Positions 8,584 to 16,662 of a DNA stretch of 64,000 bases are shown piece after piece. Position 1 is the stretch's first letter. Every line of letters begins with the position of its first letter. The position numbers and the translations under genes are program-made. The stretch is from contig CANRKK010000002.1 of the NCBI GenBank assembly GCA_947631195.1, positions 62,001-126,000 of the forward strand. Reading direction: 5' to 3'. The notes under the pieces are model-generated. The model ran no database searches. It had not been told where the DNA came from and saw only the letters and a list, made by a program, of their open reading frames with translations. The DNA comes from an uncultured Clostridia bacterium (GTDB taxonomy: Bacteria > Bacillota > Clostridia > Christensenellales > Borkfalkiaceae).

Positions 8584-9458
8584 AAGGTTTGATTTTAAAC
8601 AACGCATACTGCCACATCCCCTCCATGAACTATCAGGGGGAGCGGCTTGCCGCCGAGCTTAAAGAGCTCGGCGTTTATTGCGACATAAAAAACAACGACT
8701 TTTTCGGCGCGGAAATAGAGGACGGCGACATAAAATTCGCCGCCGCGGGGTATGACTTTTGCATATATCTCGACAAGGACAAGTATGTGAGCTACGCCTT
8801 GGAAAAGTGCGGGTTGAGGCTGTTCAACAGTCACAGGGCGATAGAGCTGTGCGACGACAAGGCCCTAACCTGCCTGTATCTTGCGGGCAACGGCGTCCCG
8901 ATGCCCAAAACGCTGCCCGGACTGCTGTGCTACGAGCCCTCCGCCGCCGTTTTGCCCGATACGTATGCAGTTTTGGAGAGGGAACTCGGCTATCCGATGG
9001 TTGCAAAACAGTGCTACGGGTCGCTGGGGAAATTCGTCTATAAGATAGACGACCGCGCGGAACTTGAAAAGAAGTGTGAAGAACTTAAATGCATCCCCCA
9101 CCTTTTCCAACAGTTTATTAAAGAGAGTGCGGGCAGGGATATCCGCGTGACGGTCATCGGCGGCAGGGCAGTTGCGGCGATGGAGAGAAAATCAACGACG
9201 GACTTCCGCTCCAACATAGAGCTCGGCGGCACGGGCACGCCCAAAAAAATAGACGAAAAACTGAAAACGCTCGCGGAAAAAGCGGCGAATTTGCTCGGGC
9301 TGGACTACTGCGGGATAGATATTTTATGCGGGAACGGGGGCTATCTTTTGTGCGAGGTGAACTCCAACGCCTTTTTCGGCGGAATGGAGCGCGTCACGGG
9401 CATAAACGTCGCCCGCCTCTACGCCGAACATATTGTAGCCACCATGCGGCGTATATAA
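8580..9458 (+). CDS. RimK-like ATP-grasp ligase
   Basis: 292 residues with an N-terminal pre-ATP-grasp domain (1-95) and an ATP-grasp domain. Features are GYPMVAKQCYGSLGKFV (lysine and glycine loop for ATP), FQQFIKESAGRDIRVTVIGG, and the metal-binding end GIDILCGNGGYLLCEVNSNAFF. It belongs to the RimK/LysX group, enzymes that add amino acids such as glutamate to a carboxylate on a protein, peptide or coenzyme. Substrate here is unknown. It is the last gene of the SPFH operon and overlaps the preceding gene by 4 bases; a terminator follows 14 bases after the stop. Confidence 0.88.
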   Translation: MKGLILNNAYCHIPSMNYQGERLAAELKELGVYCDIKNNDFFGAEIEDGDIKFAAAGYDFCIYLDKDKYVSYALEKCGLRLFNSHRAIELCDDKALTCLYLAGNGVPMPKTLPGLLCYEPSAAVLPDTYAVLERELGYPMVAKQCYGSLGKFVYKIDDRAELEKKCEELKCIPHLFQQFIKESAGRDIRVTVIGGRAVAAMERKSTTDFRSNIELGGTGTPKKIDEKLKTLAEKAANLLGLDYCGIDILCGNGGYLLCEVNSNAFFGGMERVTGINVARLYAEHIVATMRRI

Positions 9459-9472
9459 GCGTTATTTTTCAC

Positions 9473-9506
9473 AAAAAAGCAGACATTCGACGATGTCTGC
9501 TTTTTT
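9473..9506 (+). terminator. Rho-independent terminator after the ATP-grasp gene
   Basis: Stem GCAGACATCG-like arms flanked by A6 and T6 (AAAAAAGCAGACAT...ATGTCTGCTTTTTT). Almost the same hairpin recurs at 9751-9784 with no gene in between, and a relative ends thrC at 45005-45038. Confidence 0.8.
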
Positions 9507-10674
9507 CGTGATTTTTAGGGCTACTCGTCCTCTTTGCGCCATTTATAGGGGCGCACCATAATATAATGGCGCAAATTCACCTCGCTCAGGCGCAGGTATG
9601 CGCAAATTGTGTGCGCTAGCGCAGGGAAACCCTGCTTGCGCCGTTTATTATTTTTAAAATAATTTTTTGGGCGGAACGGGCGTTACAACCCCAATAAGCG
9701 TTAGCCATACATTCCGCTGAACGCTACAAACCGTTTGCAGCCAGGTTCACAAAAAAGCAGACATTCGGCGATGTCTGCTTTTTTCGTGAGTTGAGGAGCT
9801 TTCTCACACGGCGCAAGGACAACGCCGTGTTCGGGCACCGTGCGCGCCTTGCACTATGCGCGCACTCATCTCGCGTGGCAAAACAGCGCACTGTGCTGTT
9901 TTGAGAAATCCGCGCTCGTCCCCTCGTGGATTGGTCGAGGCAGTTTAAGGTGGTGCCGTTCCAAACAGCCAAGAGCAGCCACGGGGGGATTCTCTCGGGC
10001 TCCGCCCTCGAAATGACACGAAGTAATGTGCTTTGCAATTATTTTAAATATTTATGTTGCAAGCAGGGACGAGCGAGACATTTCATAGCACAGCACAGTG
10101 TGCTATGCGTGTCGAGCGAGATGAGTGAGCGCATTTGTCCCGCGCGAACGGCGACCGAGCCAACGGTTTTCCTTGCCGTTGGCACGAAACCCTGCGCAGC
10201 AAGACACAATTTGCAAACACTTTTGCCTCGGCGGGGTGAATGTCTGCGATTATATAATATGTGCGCCCTTATTAATCGCAGACAGAGGGGCTGGCCCCTC
10301 AAACTCACGAAAAATTTGAGTGTGCGCAACCACACGAAAATTTTTGTGAACTGTGCTAACAATATTGGGGGGGTGGGCGGGACAAAATATAAAAAGAAAA
10401 AGCAACGTGACGTTGCATCCGGGTTTCTTTATTGCGTTGGCGGTAGACTAACAATGGCGCACGTCAAACTTGAATGACAATCCCCTCAGTCACCTATCGG
10501 GGACAGCTCCCGCTTGACTCAAGGGGAGCCAAGGGGGAAAGCGGTGCCTCTCCCGCTACTAAGGGGAGCCAAGGGGGTGCGTTGCCCCATAACGTCATCC
10601 CCTTCACAAAATACAGAAGTATGCGGGCGCGAAAATTCGCGCCCGCCGCCGTATATTTTACTTGTGAACCTTTT
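9507..10674. repeat. 1.17-kb gene-free region of repeat fragments
   Basis: No credible gene on either strand. Contents include a second copy of the terminator hairpin (9751-9784), an imperfect long inverted repeat (about 9850-9905 against 10080-10135), and a 12-bp-arm hairpin TGTCTGCGATTA...TAATCGCAGACA (10241-10284). There is also a palindrome GAGGGGCTGGCCCCTC (about 10286-10301) and a dispersed repeat (about 10360-10600) that recurs at 44820-44990. It looks like accumulated repeat debris. Confidence 0.65.
10623..10646. terminator. Perfect GC palindrome downstream of glpK
   Basis: GCGGGCGCGAAAATTCGCGCCCGC; the same core recurs at 12209-12238 on the other side of glpK. It probably ends glpK transcription, though no T-run follows on the minus strand, so termination is uncertain. 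Confidence 0.5.
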
Positions 10675-12153
10675 TTACAGGCGGGATTTTTGGACCGCCT
10701 TTTCCCAACCCGCCAGAAGGGAGAGCCTTTCCCCCTCCTCCATCTTGGGCGAAAACACGCGCCGTTCCCCGCCCTTGAGCATCGCCAAAACGTCGCTTTT
10801 GCTCCATATGCCCGCGCTTATGCCCGCCAAAAAGGCCGCGCCGAGCACCGTGGATTCGCCGTGACGGGTGCGCACCACCTCCGCGCGGAGGATATCCGAC
10901 TGGAACTGCATCAAAAATTTGTTTGCGCTCGCCCCGCCGTCCACCGACAGACGGGTTATATTTATGCCCGCGTCCCTCTCCATGGCCTTTACGACGTCGT
11001 ACACCTGATAGGCTATGCCCTCCAACGAGGCGCGTATTATCTGGTTTTTGGTTGTTCCGCGGGTTATGCCCGTTATCGTGCCGCGCGCGTTTGCGTCCCA
11101 ATAGGGTGCGCCGAGTCCCGTGAACGCGGGCACGACGTACACCCCGCCGCTGTCCTTTGCGCGCATGGCGGCCCGCTCGCTTGCGGAAGCCCTCTTTATC
11201 AGCCCCACGCCGTCCCTGAGCCACTGCACAACCGCGCCGCCCACGAACACCGAACCCTCCAAAACGTAGCACGGCTTGCCGCTTGCCGTTGCGCCGAGGG
11301 TGGTCACAAGCCCGTTTTCGCTCTTTACGGGCCCGTCCCCCGTGTTCATCAACAGGAAACACCCCGTACCGTATGTATTTTTTATGTCGCCCGCCTCAAA
11401 GCAGCCCTGCCCGAACAGCGAGCCCTGCTGGTCGCCCACAACCGAGTGCACGTGCACGCCCTTAAAGGGCCCCTCGGCGATTTCGCCGAAGTCGTGCGAG
11501 GAGGGAAAAACCTGCGGCAGCATACACGGCGGAATGTCGAACAGCCGCAACAGCTCCTTATCCCACTCCAAAGTGTGAATGTTGAACAGCATCGTGCGGG
11601 CGGCGTTGGTGTAGTCCGTGGCGAAAATTTTGCCCTTCGAGAGGCGGAAAAGTAAATACGTATCCACCGTTCCGAAGCAAAGTTCGCCCCGCTCGGCGCG
11701 CTCCCTCGCCCCTTCCGCGTTGTCTAAAATCCACTTTATCTTGGTTGCCGAAAAGTAGGCGTCGGGCACCAGCCCCGTCTTGTTGTATATCCGCTCCGAA
11801 AAGCCATCGCGCACCAACTTTTTGCAGTAGTCGGCCGTGCGGCGGCACTGCCACACTATGGCGTTATACACGGGTTCGCCCGTGCGCCTGTCCCACACAA
11901 CCGTGGTTTCGCGCTGGTTGGTTATGCCCACCGCCGCTATGTCCGCAGCCGAAAGCCCCGCCCCGTCCGCGGCAAGGCTCATAACCGAGCAGACCGAGTT
12001 CCATATGTCTGCGGGCGAATGCTCCACCCAGCCGGGTTTGGGATATATTTGAGGGAATTCAAGCTGGTAGCCGCACACGCACTCCCCCTTTTGGTCGTAG
12101 ATGTGGGCGCGCGTGGAGGTCGTGCCCTGGTCAATCGCAAGTATATATTTCAT
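10675..12153 (-). CDS. glpK: Glycerol kinase
   Basis: 492 residues, standard length for FGGY-family glycerol kinase, which makes glycerol-3-phosphate from glycerol and ATP. The N-terminus MKYILAIDQGTTSTR carries the phosphate-1 loop; VGITNQRETTVVWDR and YNAIVWQCRRT are glycerol-binding segments, and the C-terminal half holds GLGAPYWD and SVDGGASANKFLMQFQ. The start at 12153 matches the family N-terminus; an upstream in-frame extension is not conserved. The promoter's expected start point is only about 3 bases before the ATG and no ribosome site is visible, so the mRNA may be leaderless. No glycerol facilitator gene is adjacent. Confidence 0.96.
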   Translation of the reverse strand: MKYILAIDQGTTSTRAHIYDQKGECVCGYQLEFPQIYPKPGWVEHSPADIWNSVCSVMSLAADGAGLSAADIAAVGITNQRETTVVWDRRTGEPVYNAIVWQCRRTADYCKKLVRDGFSERIYNKTGLVPDAYFSATKIKWILDNAEGARERAERGELCFGTVDTYLLFRLSKGKIFATDYTNAARTMLFNIHTLEWDKELLRLFDIPPCMLPQVFPSSHDFGEIAEGPFKGVHVHSVVGDQQGSLFGQGCFEAGDIKNTYGTGCFLLMNTGDGPVKSENGLVTTLGATASGKPCYVLEGSVFVGGAVVQWLRDGVGLIKRASASERAAMRAKDSGGVYVVPAFTGLGAPYWDANARGTITGITRGTTKNQIIRASLEGIAYQVYDVVKAMERDAGINITRLSVDGGASANKFLMQFQSDILRAEVVRTRHGESTVLGAAFLAGISAGIWSKSDVLAMLKGGERRVFSPKMEEGERLSLLAGWEKAVQKSRL

Positions 12154-12162
12154 AACGGAATT

Positions 12163-12191
12163 ATTATAGCACACTCCCCGTATATTTTCAA
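12163..12191 (-). promoter_or_regulatory. Promoter of glpK
   Basis: On the minus strand TTGAAA (12186-12191), 17-bp spacer, TATAAT (12163-12168), with TGC before the -10 (extended -10). The start point would be near 12156, almost at the glpK ATG. Confidence 0.7.
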
Positions 12192-12208
12192 TACCTTTTA
12201 AAAAGAAA

Positions 12209-12238
12209 GCGGCGGGCGCGAATTTTCGCGCCCGCCGC
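12209..12238 (-). terminator. Strong terminator hairpin ahead of glpK
   Basis: Twelve GC-rich base pairs (GCGGCGGGCGCG...) close on an AATTTT loop, followed on the minus strand by TTTCTTTTT. It ends the small gene at 12245-12409. Confidence 0.8.
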
Positions 12239-12244
12239 AACACC

Positions 12245-12409
12245 TTATTCTATTGAATCGTGACCGTCAATCCCGTTGTACATCTTGTGAAAGAGCGCAA
12301 CCTCGTCGGGGTCCGGGGAAACTTTCTGGAACAGCCCAGTGCACTCGTTGGCCGAGGCGCAGCCCTCCATAAGTTCCTCTATCTGTTTTTTGGATTTACG
12401 CTTGCTCAT
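12245..12409 (-). CDS. Small hypothetical protein
   Basis: 54 residues beginning MSKRKSKKQIEELMEG and ending GIDGHDSIE; not recognised. A basic N-terminus is followed by an acidic, probably helical part with two Cys. Support comes from gene-like codon use and from the strong terminator placed 6 bp beyond its stop. Against it, no ribosome site is seen. A copy of the 12-mer motif TGTTGAGTTTTT lies about 16 bases upstream of the start. Confidence 0.5.
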   Translation of the reverse strand: MSKRKSKKQIEELMEGCASANECTGLFQKVSPDPDEVALFHKMYNGIDGHDSIE

Positions 12410-12452
12410 ACCATAAGTTTGCGCAAAAACTCAACATATATCCGCAAAACGC

Positions 12453-13850
12453 TCAAATTTTACTCAAATCATAAAAGTCCCTTAAATAGGGTTCCGTGGC
12501 GCCTAACATCTCCTTAAACAGCGCGTATCCCTCGCCGACGGAGAGCTTTGAACACAGCGGCTGGTTTATAAAAGAGGCGAATATCTCCTCCAAATCCCTG
12601 TGCTTTATGCCCGAGTAGCACGTTTCGATATTCATTCCGTTGCGGTAGACGAGGTTAGTTACGGCGGGCGGAAGCCTGTTTGCAACCACGGGCTTCACCG
12701 AGTCGGCGTCGAACACGCAGTTTGTTTCGACTACCATTCCCTGCGGCATGTCGGGCATCTGGCCGCGGTTGGGCATGTTGACGTTTGAAACGAGCTTGCA
12801 GCCCCCCAGAACGGCCTGCATAAGGTAGGTGGCCTCCTCGTCGGAATGGACTACGTCGACGGGCTTTTTGCCGCTTGCCATCAGCTCGCTCTCCTCTATC
12901 TTCTTCCTTTGGTCGGCCCTGCGGTAGTCCACGCTTGTGAGGTGGTACAGCCATTCTTTGACCTGCGCGGGGTCGCGGATGTACCAGTCGTTGTTCAAGA
13001 ACTCCACAAGGTGCCTGTCTCCTGCCGCGGCAAGCACGCCGTAGCGGCGGTATAAATCGAGCTTGACCTTGTTGCCGTAGAGGAACGGGTCGCTCCCCAG
13101 GTGGTCGCATTTGTCGTGGCCGAGCTGTTCGCAGTAGCCCTTTTCGTAATACATGTCCATAAAACGGGGCAAAAGCGCCAGCAGATCCACGTCTTTATAG
13201 CGCGCCTCGGTTATCCACGTGAAGTGGTTTATGCCGCTTGCGTCTATGGTTATCTCGTGCCTGTCGGGGCGGGGAATGTTCAAAATCTCCGCGGCGACGC
13301 ACGCCAAAAGCTCCTGCGCGTGGAAAACTTCGTGGCAGCACCCGAACGCCTTGATCTGCGGGAACACGTCGTAGAGCGTTTTGGTGCATATGGACATGGG
13401 GTTTGTGAAGTTTATCACCCACGCATTGGGGCAGACCTCGGCAATCGCCCGCGCAAAGCCCTCGTATAAAGGCACCGTGCGCATAGCCCGCAAAACGCCG
13501 CCCGGCCCCACGGTGTCGCCCACCGACTGATATATGCCGTACTTTTCGGGCAGGTGCACGTCGGCCGCCATCTCGTCGAAGGTCCCCGGCAAAATGGAGC
13601 AGACGACGAAGTCCGCGCCCTGTAACGCCTCCTTTAAAGTATCGCACACCGTGTATTTCCATTTGGAGACGGTGCGCGCGTCGGCGTTTATCCTCTCGCC
13701 TATCCGTTGGTTGCGCACGGCCGCAGGTTTGTCTATGTCGTACAGCGCAATCTCGCCGCACAGGCCTTTTGTCAGCGCAAGGTCGTACATAAACACCCTC
13801 GCCCACATCTTCGATCCGCCGCCTATATAGGCAATCTTTATGTCGTTCAT
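12453..13850 (-). CDS. Glycoside hydrolase family 4 (alpha-glucosidase/alpha-galactosidase type)
   Basis: 465 residues. GH4 enzymes use NAD+ and a divalent metal to cleave glycosides by an oxidation-elimination route. Visible are the Rossmann start IAYIGGGSKMW (residues 6-16), NFTNP (147-151), the metal/type motif CCHEVF (171-176) and GINHFTW (206-212). A CHxV motif rather than CDMP or CNxP suggests non-phosphorylated alpha-glucosides or galactosides, not phospho-sugars; that assignment rests on family knowledge and is tentative. It lies 9 bp downstream of a lipoprotein gene on the same strand, probably one transcript. Confidence 0.88.
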   Translation of the reverse strand: MNDIKIAYIGGGSKMWARVFMYDLALTKGLCGEIALYDIDKPAAVRNQRIGERINADARTVSKWKYTVCDTLKEALQGADFVVCSILPGTFDEMAADVHLPEKYGIYQSVGDTVGPGGVLRAMRTVPLYEGFARAIAEVCPNAWVINFTNPMSICTKTLYDVFPQIKAFGCCHEVFHAQELLACVAAEILNIPRPDRHEITIDASGINHFTWITEARYKDVDLLALLPRFMDMYYEKGYCEQLGHDKCDHLGSDPFLYGNKVKLDLYRRYGVLAAAGDRHLVEFLNNDWYIRDPAQVKEWLYHLTSVDYRRADQRKKIEESELMASGKKPVDVVHSDEEATYLMQAVLGGCKLVSNVNMPNRGQMPDMPQGMVVETNCVFDADSVKPVVANRLPPAVTNLVYRNGMNIETCYSGIKHRDLEEIFASFINQPLCSKLSVGEGYALFKEMLGATEPYLRDFYDLSKI

Positions 13851-13859
13851 TTTATCCCC

Positions 13860-14780
13860 CTATAAATCCTGCGTTTGGCAGGAAGAAATCAAATTGCCGT
13901 CCGCACCTATTATATAGGCGTAGTCCGTTATCGTTTTGCCGTCGTCGGAATGCATGTACATCACAAAGTGCCGCTCGTTGAAGAACGTAAAAGAATGAGA
14001 ATATCCCGTAACGCCCTTGACGTAGGCCGTATCGTCAAAAAGGAACTGCGGCTCCTTTCCCAAATTCTGCGAATAGTATTTTACGTCCTTAAAGTAGAGC
14101 ACGGTGTCCCTGTCGAACGCCGCAATACAGCCGCCGTCCACCCGAAGAAGCTCCTCAGCCTCGCCCGTGTTCAAATCGTAACTTATAAATACTCCGTATG
14201 ATATGCCCGAAACGCCGGCGACGCCCGCGCCGAACAGCAAGCCCGTGGAGTGATCGTAAACGTTTACAAAGCCGTATGCCGAACCGTCGCCGCCGTCCAA
14301 CAAAAGAATATGTATAAACTCAACTCCGTCCGTCTCGTATTTTCGGGTGAGATTTTCGAGTATGGAGTAGTTTTCCTTTGCAACCTCGGTATGGCCGCGC
14401 CAGCCGTTGTCTATGCTGTTTAAAATGACGGGCAGTGCGGGTGCGGAGTATTGATAGGTTATATCCCCGTCCTCCCTGTTCCACACGTCCGGCTCGGGTT
14501 CCTCGTATGGCTCGCCCGGGATATATCCGTCCACGCCGCTTTCATTCACAAAAAACGAACTCTCGCCCGTTGCCTTGTCAACGCGGATATATCGGTTCCC
14601 CGTCGGAGCGCCGTTTAAAGAGAGATTATAATAGTAGTAATCGCCGTCTGCATTCAGGGCGTAATAATACGCGCCGCTGCGGTCGTTGGAGTTCATATCC
14701 ACGTTGCAGCCGCTGCAACCCGCCAAAAAAATTGCGGGCAATACGCACAGCGCGAGGACTGCGCGGAAAAACTTTTTCAT
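13860..14780 (-). CDS. Hypothetical lipoprotein
   Basis: 306 residues. The N-terminus has a signal peptide ending in the lipobox LAGC, so Cys22 would be lipidated and the protein anchored outside the membrane. The mature part is acidic, rich in Tyr/Asp/Gly, with many short strands and no recognised domain; the pattern (repeated YYY, DG and strand pairs) hints at a beta-propeller but this is not proven. AAGGAG lies 7 bases before the ATG. It sits immediately upstream of the GH4 gene, which may mean a role in sensing or binding sugars. Confidence 0.75.
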   Translation of the reverse strand: MKKFFRAVLALCVLPAIFLAGCSGCNVDMNSNDRSGAYYYALNADGDYYYYNLSLNGAPTGNRYIRVDKATGESSFFVNESGVDGYIPGEPYEEPEPDVWNREDGDITYQYSAPALPVILNSIDNGWRGHTEVAKENYSILENLTRKYETDGVEFIHILLLDGGDGSAYGFVNVYDHSTGLLFGAGVAGVSGISYGVFISYDLNTGEAEELLRVDGGCIAAFDRDTVLYFKDVKYYSQNLGKEPQFLFDDTAYVKGVTGYSHSFTFFNERHFVMYMHSDDGKTITDYAYIIGADGNLISSCQTQDL

Positions 14781-14830
14781 TATTCACTCCTTGATAATTC
14801 AAAATCGCGTTAAAAACTCAACACGTTCGG

Positions 14831-15001
14831 CTATTTATCCTCTTTTTTGCCCTCTTTTTCGTCCTCTCGTGCGGGGTCGGCGGGCTCGCCGTTTTCATCC
14901 TCTCCAAGCTCCGCGAGCATCTTTAAAATCTGCTCGTCCGTCAGCTCCTCGCTCGTCTTTTGGAGCTTGCCGTAGGCAAGTTTGTCGTGGTGTATCGTCA
15001 T
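14831..15001 (-). CDS. Small acidic hypothetical protein
   Basis: 56 residues from the ATG at 15001, one base after the peroxiredoxin stop, so translation is probably coupled. The sequence runs MTIHHDKLAYGKLQK, then a Glu/Asp-rich helix (ELTDEQILKMLAEL), then a charged Lys/Glu tail. Not recognised. An upstream in-frame ATG (15022) would overlap the peroxiredoxin gene and is less likely. Confidence 0.6.
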   Translation of the reverse strand: MTIHHDKLAYGKLQKTSEELTDEQILKMLAELGEDENGEPADPAREDEKEGKKEDK

Positions 15002-15002
15002 A

Positions 15003-15461
15003 CTATATCCCCAAGAGTTCAATAATTTCGGCGGCGTTGGTGTCGGGCTTGACTTTGGGCATTATGTGTGCGATTTTTCCCTCTTTGTCGATTATAAAGG
15101 TGGTGCGCACGACGCCCATCGAGGGCTTGCCGTACAGCTTTTTCTCCTGCCACACGCCGTAGTCCTTTATTGCCTTGAGTTCGGGGTCCGAAAGCAAAAC
15201 AAAGGGCAGACCGTATTTTGCGGCAAATTTTTTGTGCGACTCCGTGCCGTCCTTGGATATGCCTATCACGGCCACGTCCGCCGCCTTAAAGCGCGCATAT
15301 GCGCCCGCGAACGCGCACGCCTGACGGGTGCAGCCGGGGGTGTTGTCCTTCGGATAGAAGTACAGCACTACCGTTTTGCCCCTGAACTCCGACAGTTTAA
15401 CTTCCTCCCCCTCGCCGTTTAAAAGGCAGATTTCGGGGGCGGTATCTCCTACATTCAACAT
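15003..15461 (-). CDS. bcp: Thiol peroxidase, BCP/AhpC-TSA family
   Basis: 152 residues. Reduces hydrogen peroxide and organic hydroperoxides in the cytoplasm using thioredoxin-type donors. YFYPKDNTPGCTRQACAF holds the peroxidatic Cys (PGCT) and a second Cys five residues on, the usual resolving position in BCP. The ATG at 15461 is preferred over 15476 because GAGGAGG lies 6-7 bases before it and MLNVGDTAPEICL is the family N-terminus. Starts 11 bases after the RtcB stop and is followed directly by a small acidic gene. Confidence 0.94.
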   Translation of the reverse strand: MLNVGDTAPEICLLNGEGEEVKLSEFRGKTVVLYFYPKDNTPGCTRQACAFAGAYARFKAADVAVIGISKDGTESHKKFAAKYGLPFVLLSDPELKAIKDYGVWQEKKLYGKPSMGVVRTTFIIDKEGKIAHIMPKVKPDTNAAEIIELLGI

Positions 15462-15472
15462 AAAAAACCTCC

Positions 15473-16648
15473 TCACTCGCCCGCTTTAAAGTTATACACG
15501 GGCTTTATTATATCGATTATATCCACCGCGGGCGCAATCAGTCCCATGATTTCCGCGGCGGGCTTATAGGCAAAGGGACTTTCGTCAAGCGTGCCCTCTC
15601 CCACCGTGGAAGAATACACGCCCTTCATCGTCTCGCGGAATTCCTCCACGCCCACCAACTCCTTAACCTCGCTCCGCTTTAAAATTCTGCCTGCGCCGTG
15701 CGGGGCCGAGTAGTTCCAATCGGGGTTGCCCTTGCCAACCGCAATCAGGCAGCCGTCGCGCATGTTCATCGGGATAAGCACCCGCCTGCCCTCGTGCGCG
15801 GGAATGGCGCCCTTGCGGATTATGTTGTCCCCGTCGATAAAGTTGTGCACCGTCTCAAACGCGGAATACTTATGGACGCGCAAAAAGTCCGCGATGAGTT
15901 CGCACATCATCCTGCGGTTATAGGAGGCGTATTGCTGGCAGATCTTCAAGTCGTGCATATAGTTTGCCATGTCCGCGCCGTCAAGATAGCACAGCTCTGC
16001 GGGGATCTTTGTGCGGGGGGCGTACCTGGCGTTTACCGCGGCGATGGCTTCGGGAATTTTTTCGGGGCTGCCCTTAAGCGAGGCTATGACCTTGTCCCGC
16101 TCCTCCGCGGCGGCGTTTTTGCACCTGTCCACGGCGATCTTTTGGTAGATTTTGGCCACCTGCAGCCCCAAATTCCTCGACCCGCTGTGGATTATAAGGT
16201 ATTTGTTGTCCCTGCCGTCCCTGTCCACCTCGATAAAGTGGTTGCCGCCGCCCAAAGTGCCGAGGGAGCCGAACACCCTGTCCAAATCCCTGAGCTGCTT
16301 AAAAACGTACAGCTCCTTTACAAGGTTTTCGGCGCGGTATTCCTTGGCGTATGCGCTTCCGCAGGGTATGTTGGCCTTTATAAACCCGTCCAGCGCGGCG
16401 TAGTCTATGTCCGTCTTGCCGAGTTCGGCGCAGAGCATGCCGCAGCCCAAATCCACACCCAAAACGTTGGGGATTATCTTGTCGCCCAAGGTGGAAGTAA
16501 AGCCCACCACGCAGCCCGTGCCGCAGTGCACGTCGGGCATTATTCGCACCTGCGCGCCCTCGAACGGCGGCCGGACGATGAGCTTATAAATTTGGTTCAC
16601 CGCCTCGGGCTCTATATTTTCTGTAAATATCTTCAAATCGCAATTCAT
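15473..16648 (-). CDS. rtcB: RNA-splicing ligase RtcB family
   Basis: 391 residues. RtcB joins 2',3'-cyclic phosphate or 3'-phosphate RNA ends to 5'-OH ends using GTP and manganese. Key segments: MPDVHCGTGCVVG, GVDLGCGM, GGGNHFIEV, IHSGSRNLG, and APHGAGR containing the His that accepts GMP. Length and sequence fit the shorter bacterial type rather than the longer archaeal/eukaryotic type. The peroxiredoxin gene follows 11 bp later. No archease or RtcA is adjacent. A HAD protein and phosphoesterase at 62 kb could also act on RNA ends but are far away. Confidence 0.92.
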   Translation of the reverse strand: MNCDLKIFTENIEPEAVNQIYKLIVRPPFEGAQVRIMPDVHCGTGCVVGFTSTLGDKIIPNVLGVDLGCGMLCAELGKTDIDYAALDGFIKANIPCGSAYAKEYRAENLVKELYVFKQLRDLDRVFGSLGTLGGGNHFIEVDRDGRDNKYLIIHSGSRNLGLQVAKIYQKIAVDRCKNAAAEERDKVIASLKGSPEKIPEAIAAVNARYAPRTKIPAELCYLDGADMANYMHDLKICQQYASYNRRMMCELIADFLRVHKYSAFETVHNFIDGDNIIRKGAIPAHEGRRVLIPMNMRDGCLIAVGKGNPDWNYSAPHGAGRILKRSEVKELVGVEEFRETMKGVYSSTVGEGTLDESPFAYKPAAEIMGLIAPAVDIIDIIKPVYNFKAGE

Positions 16649-16662
16649 AAATTTATTTATAT

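Noticed and set aside
10474-11655. 393-residue open frame on the plus strand
   Set aside because: It is antisense to glpK, has no recognisable domain and its codon pattern is the mirror of a GC-rich gene.
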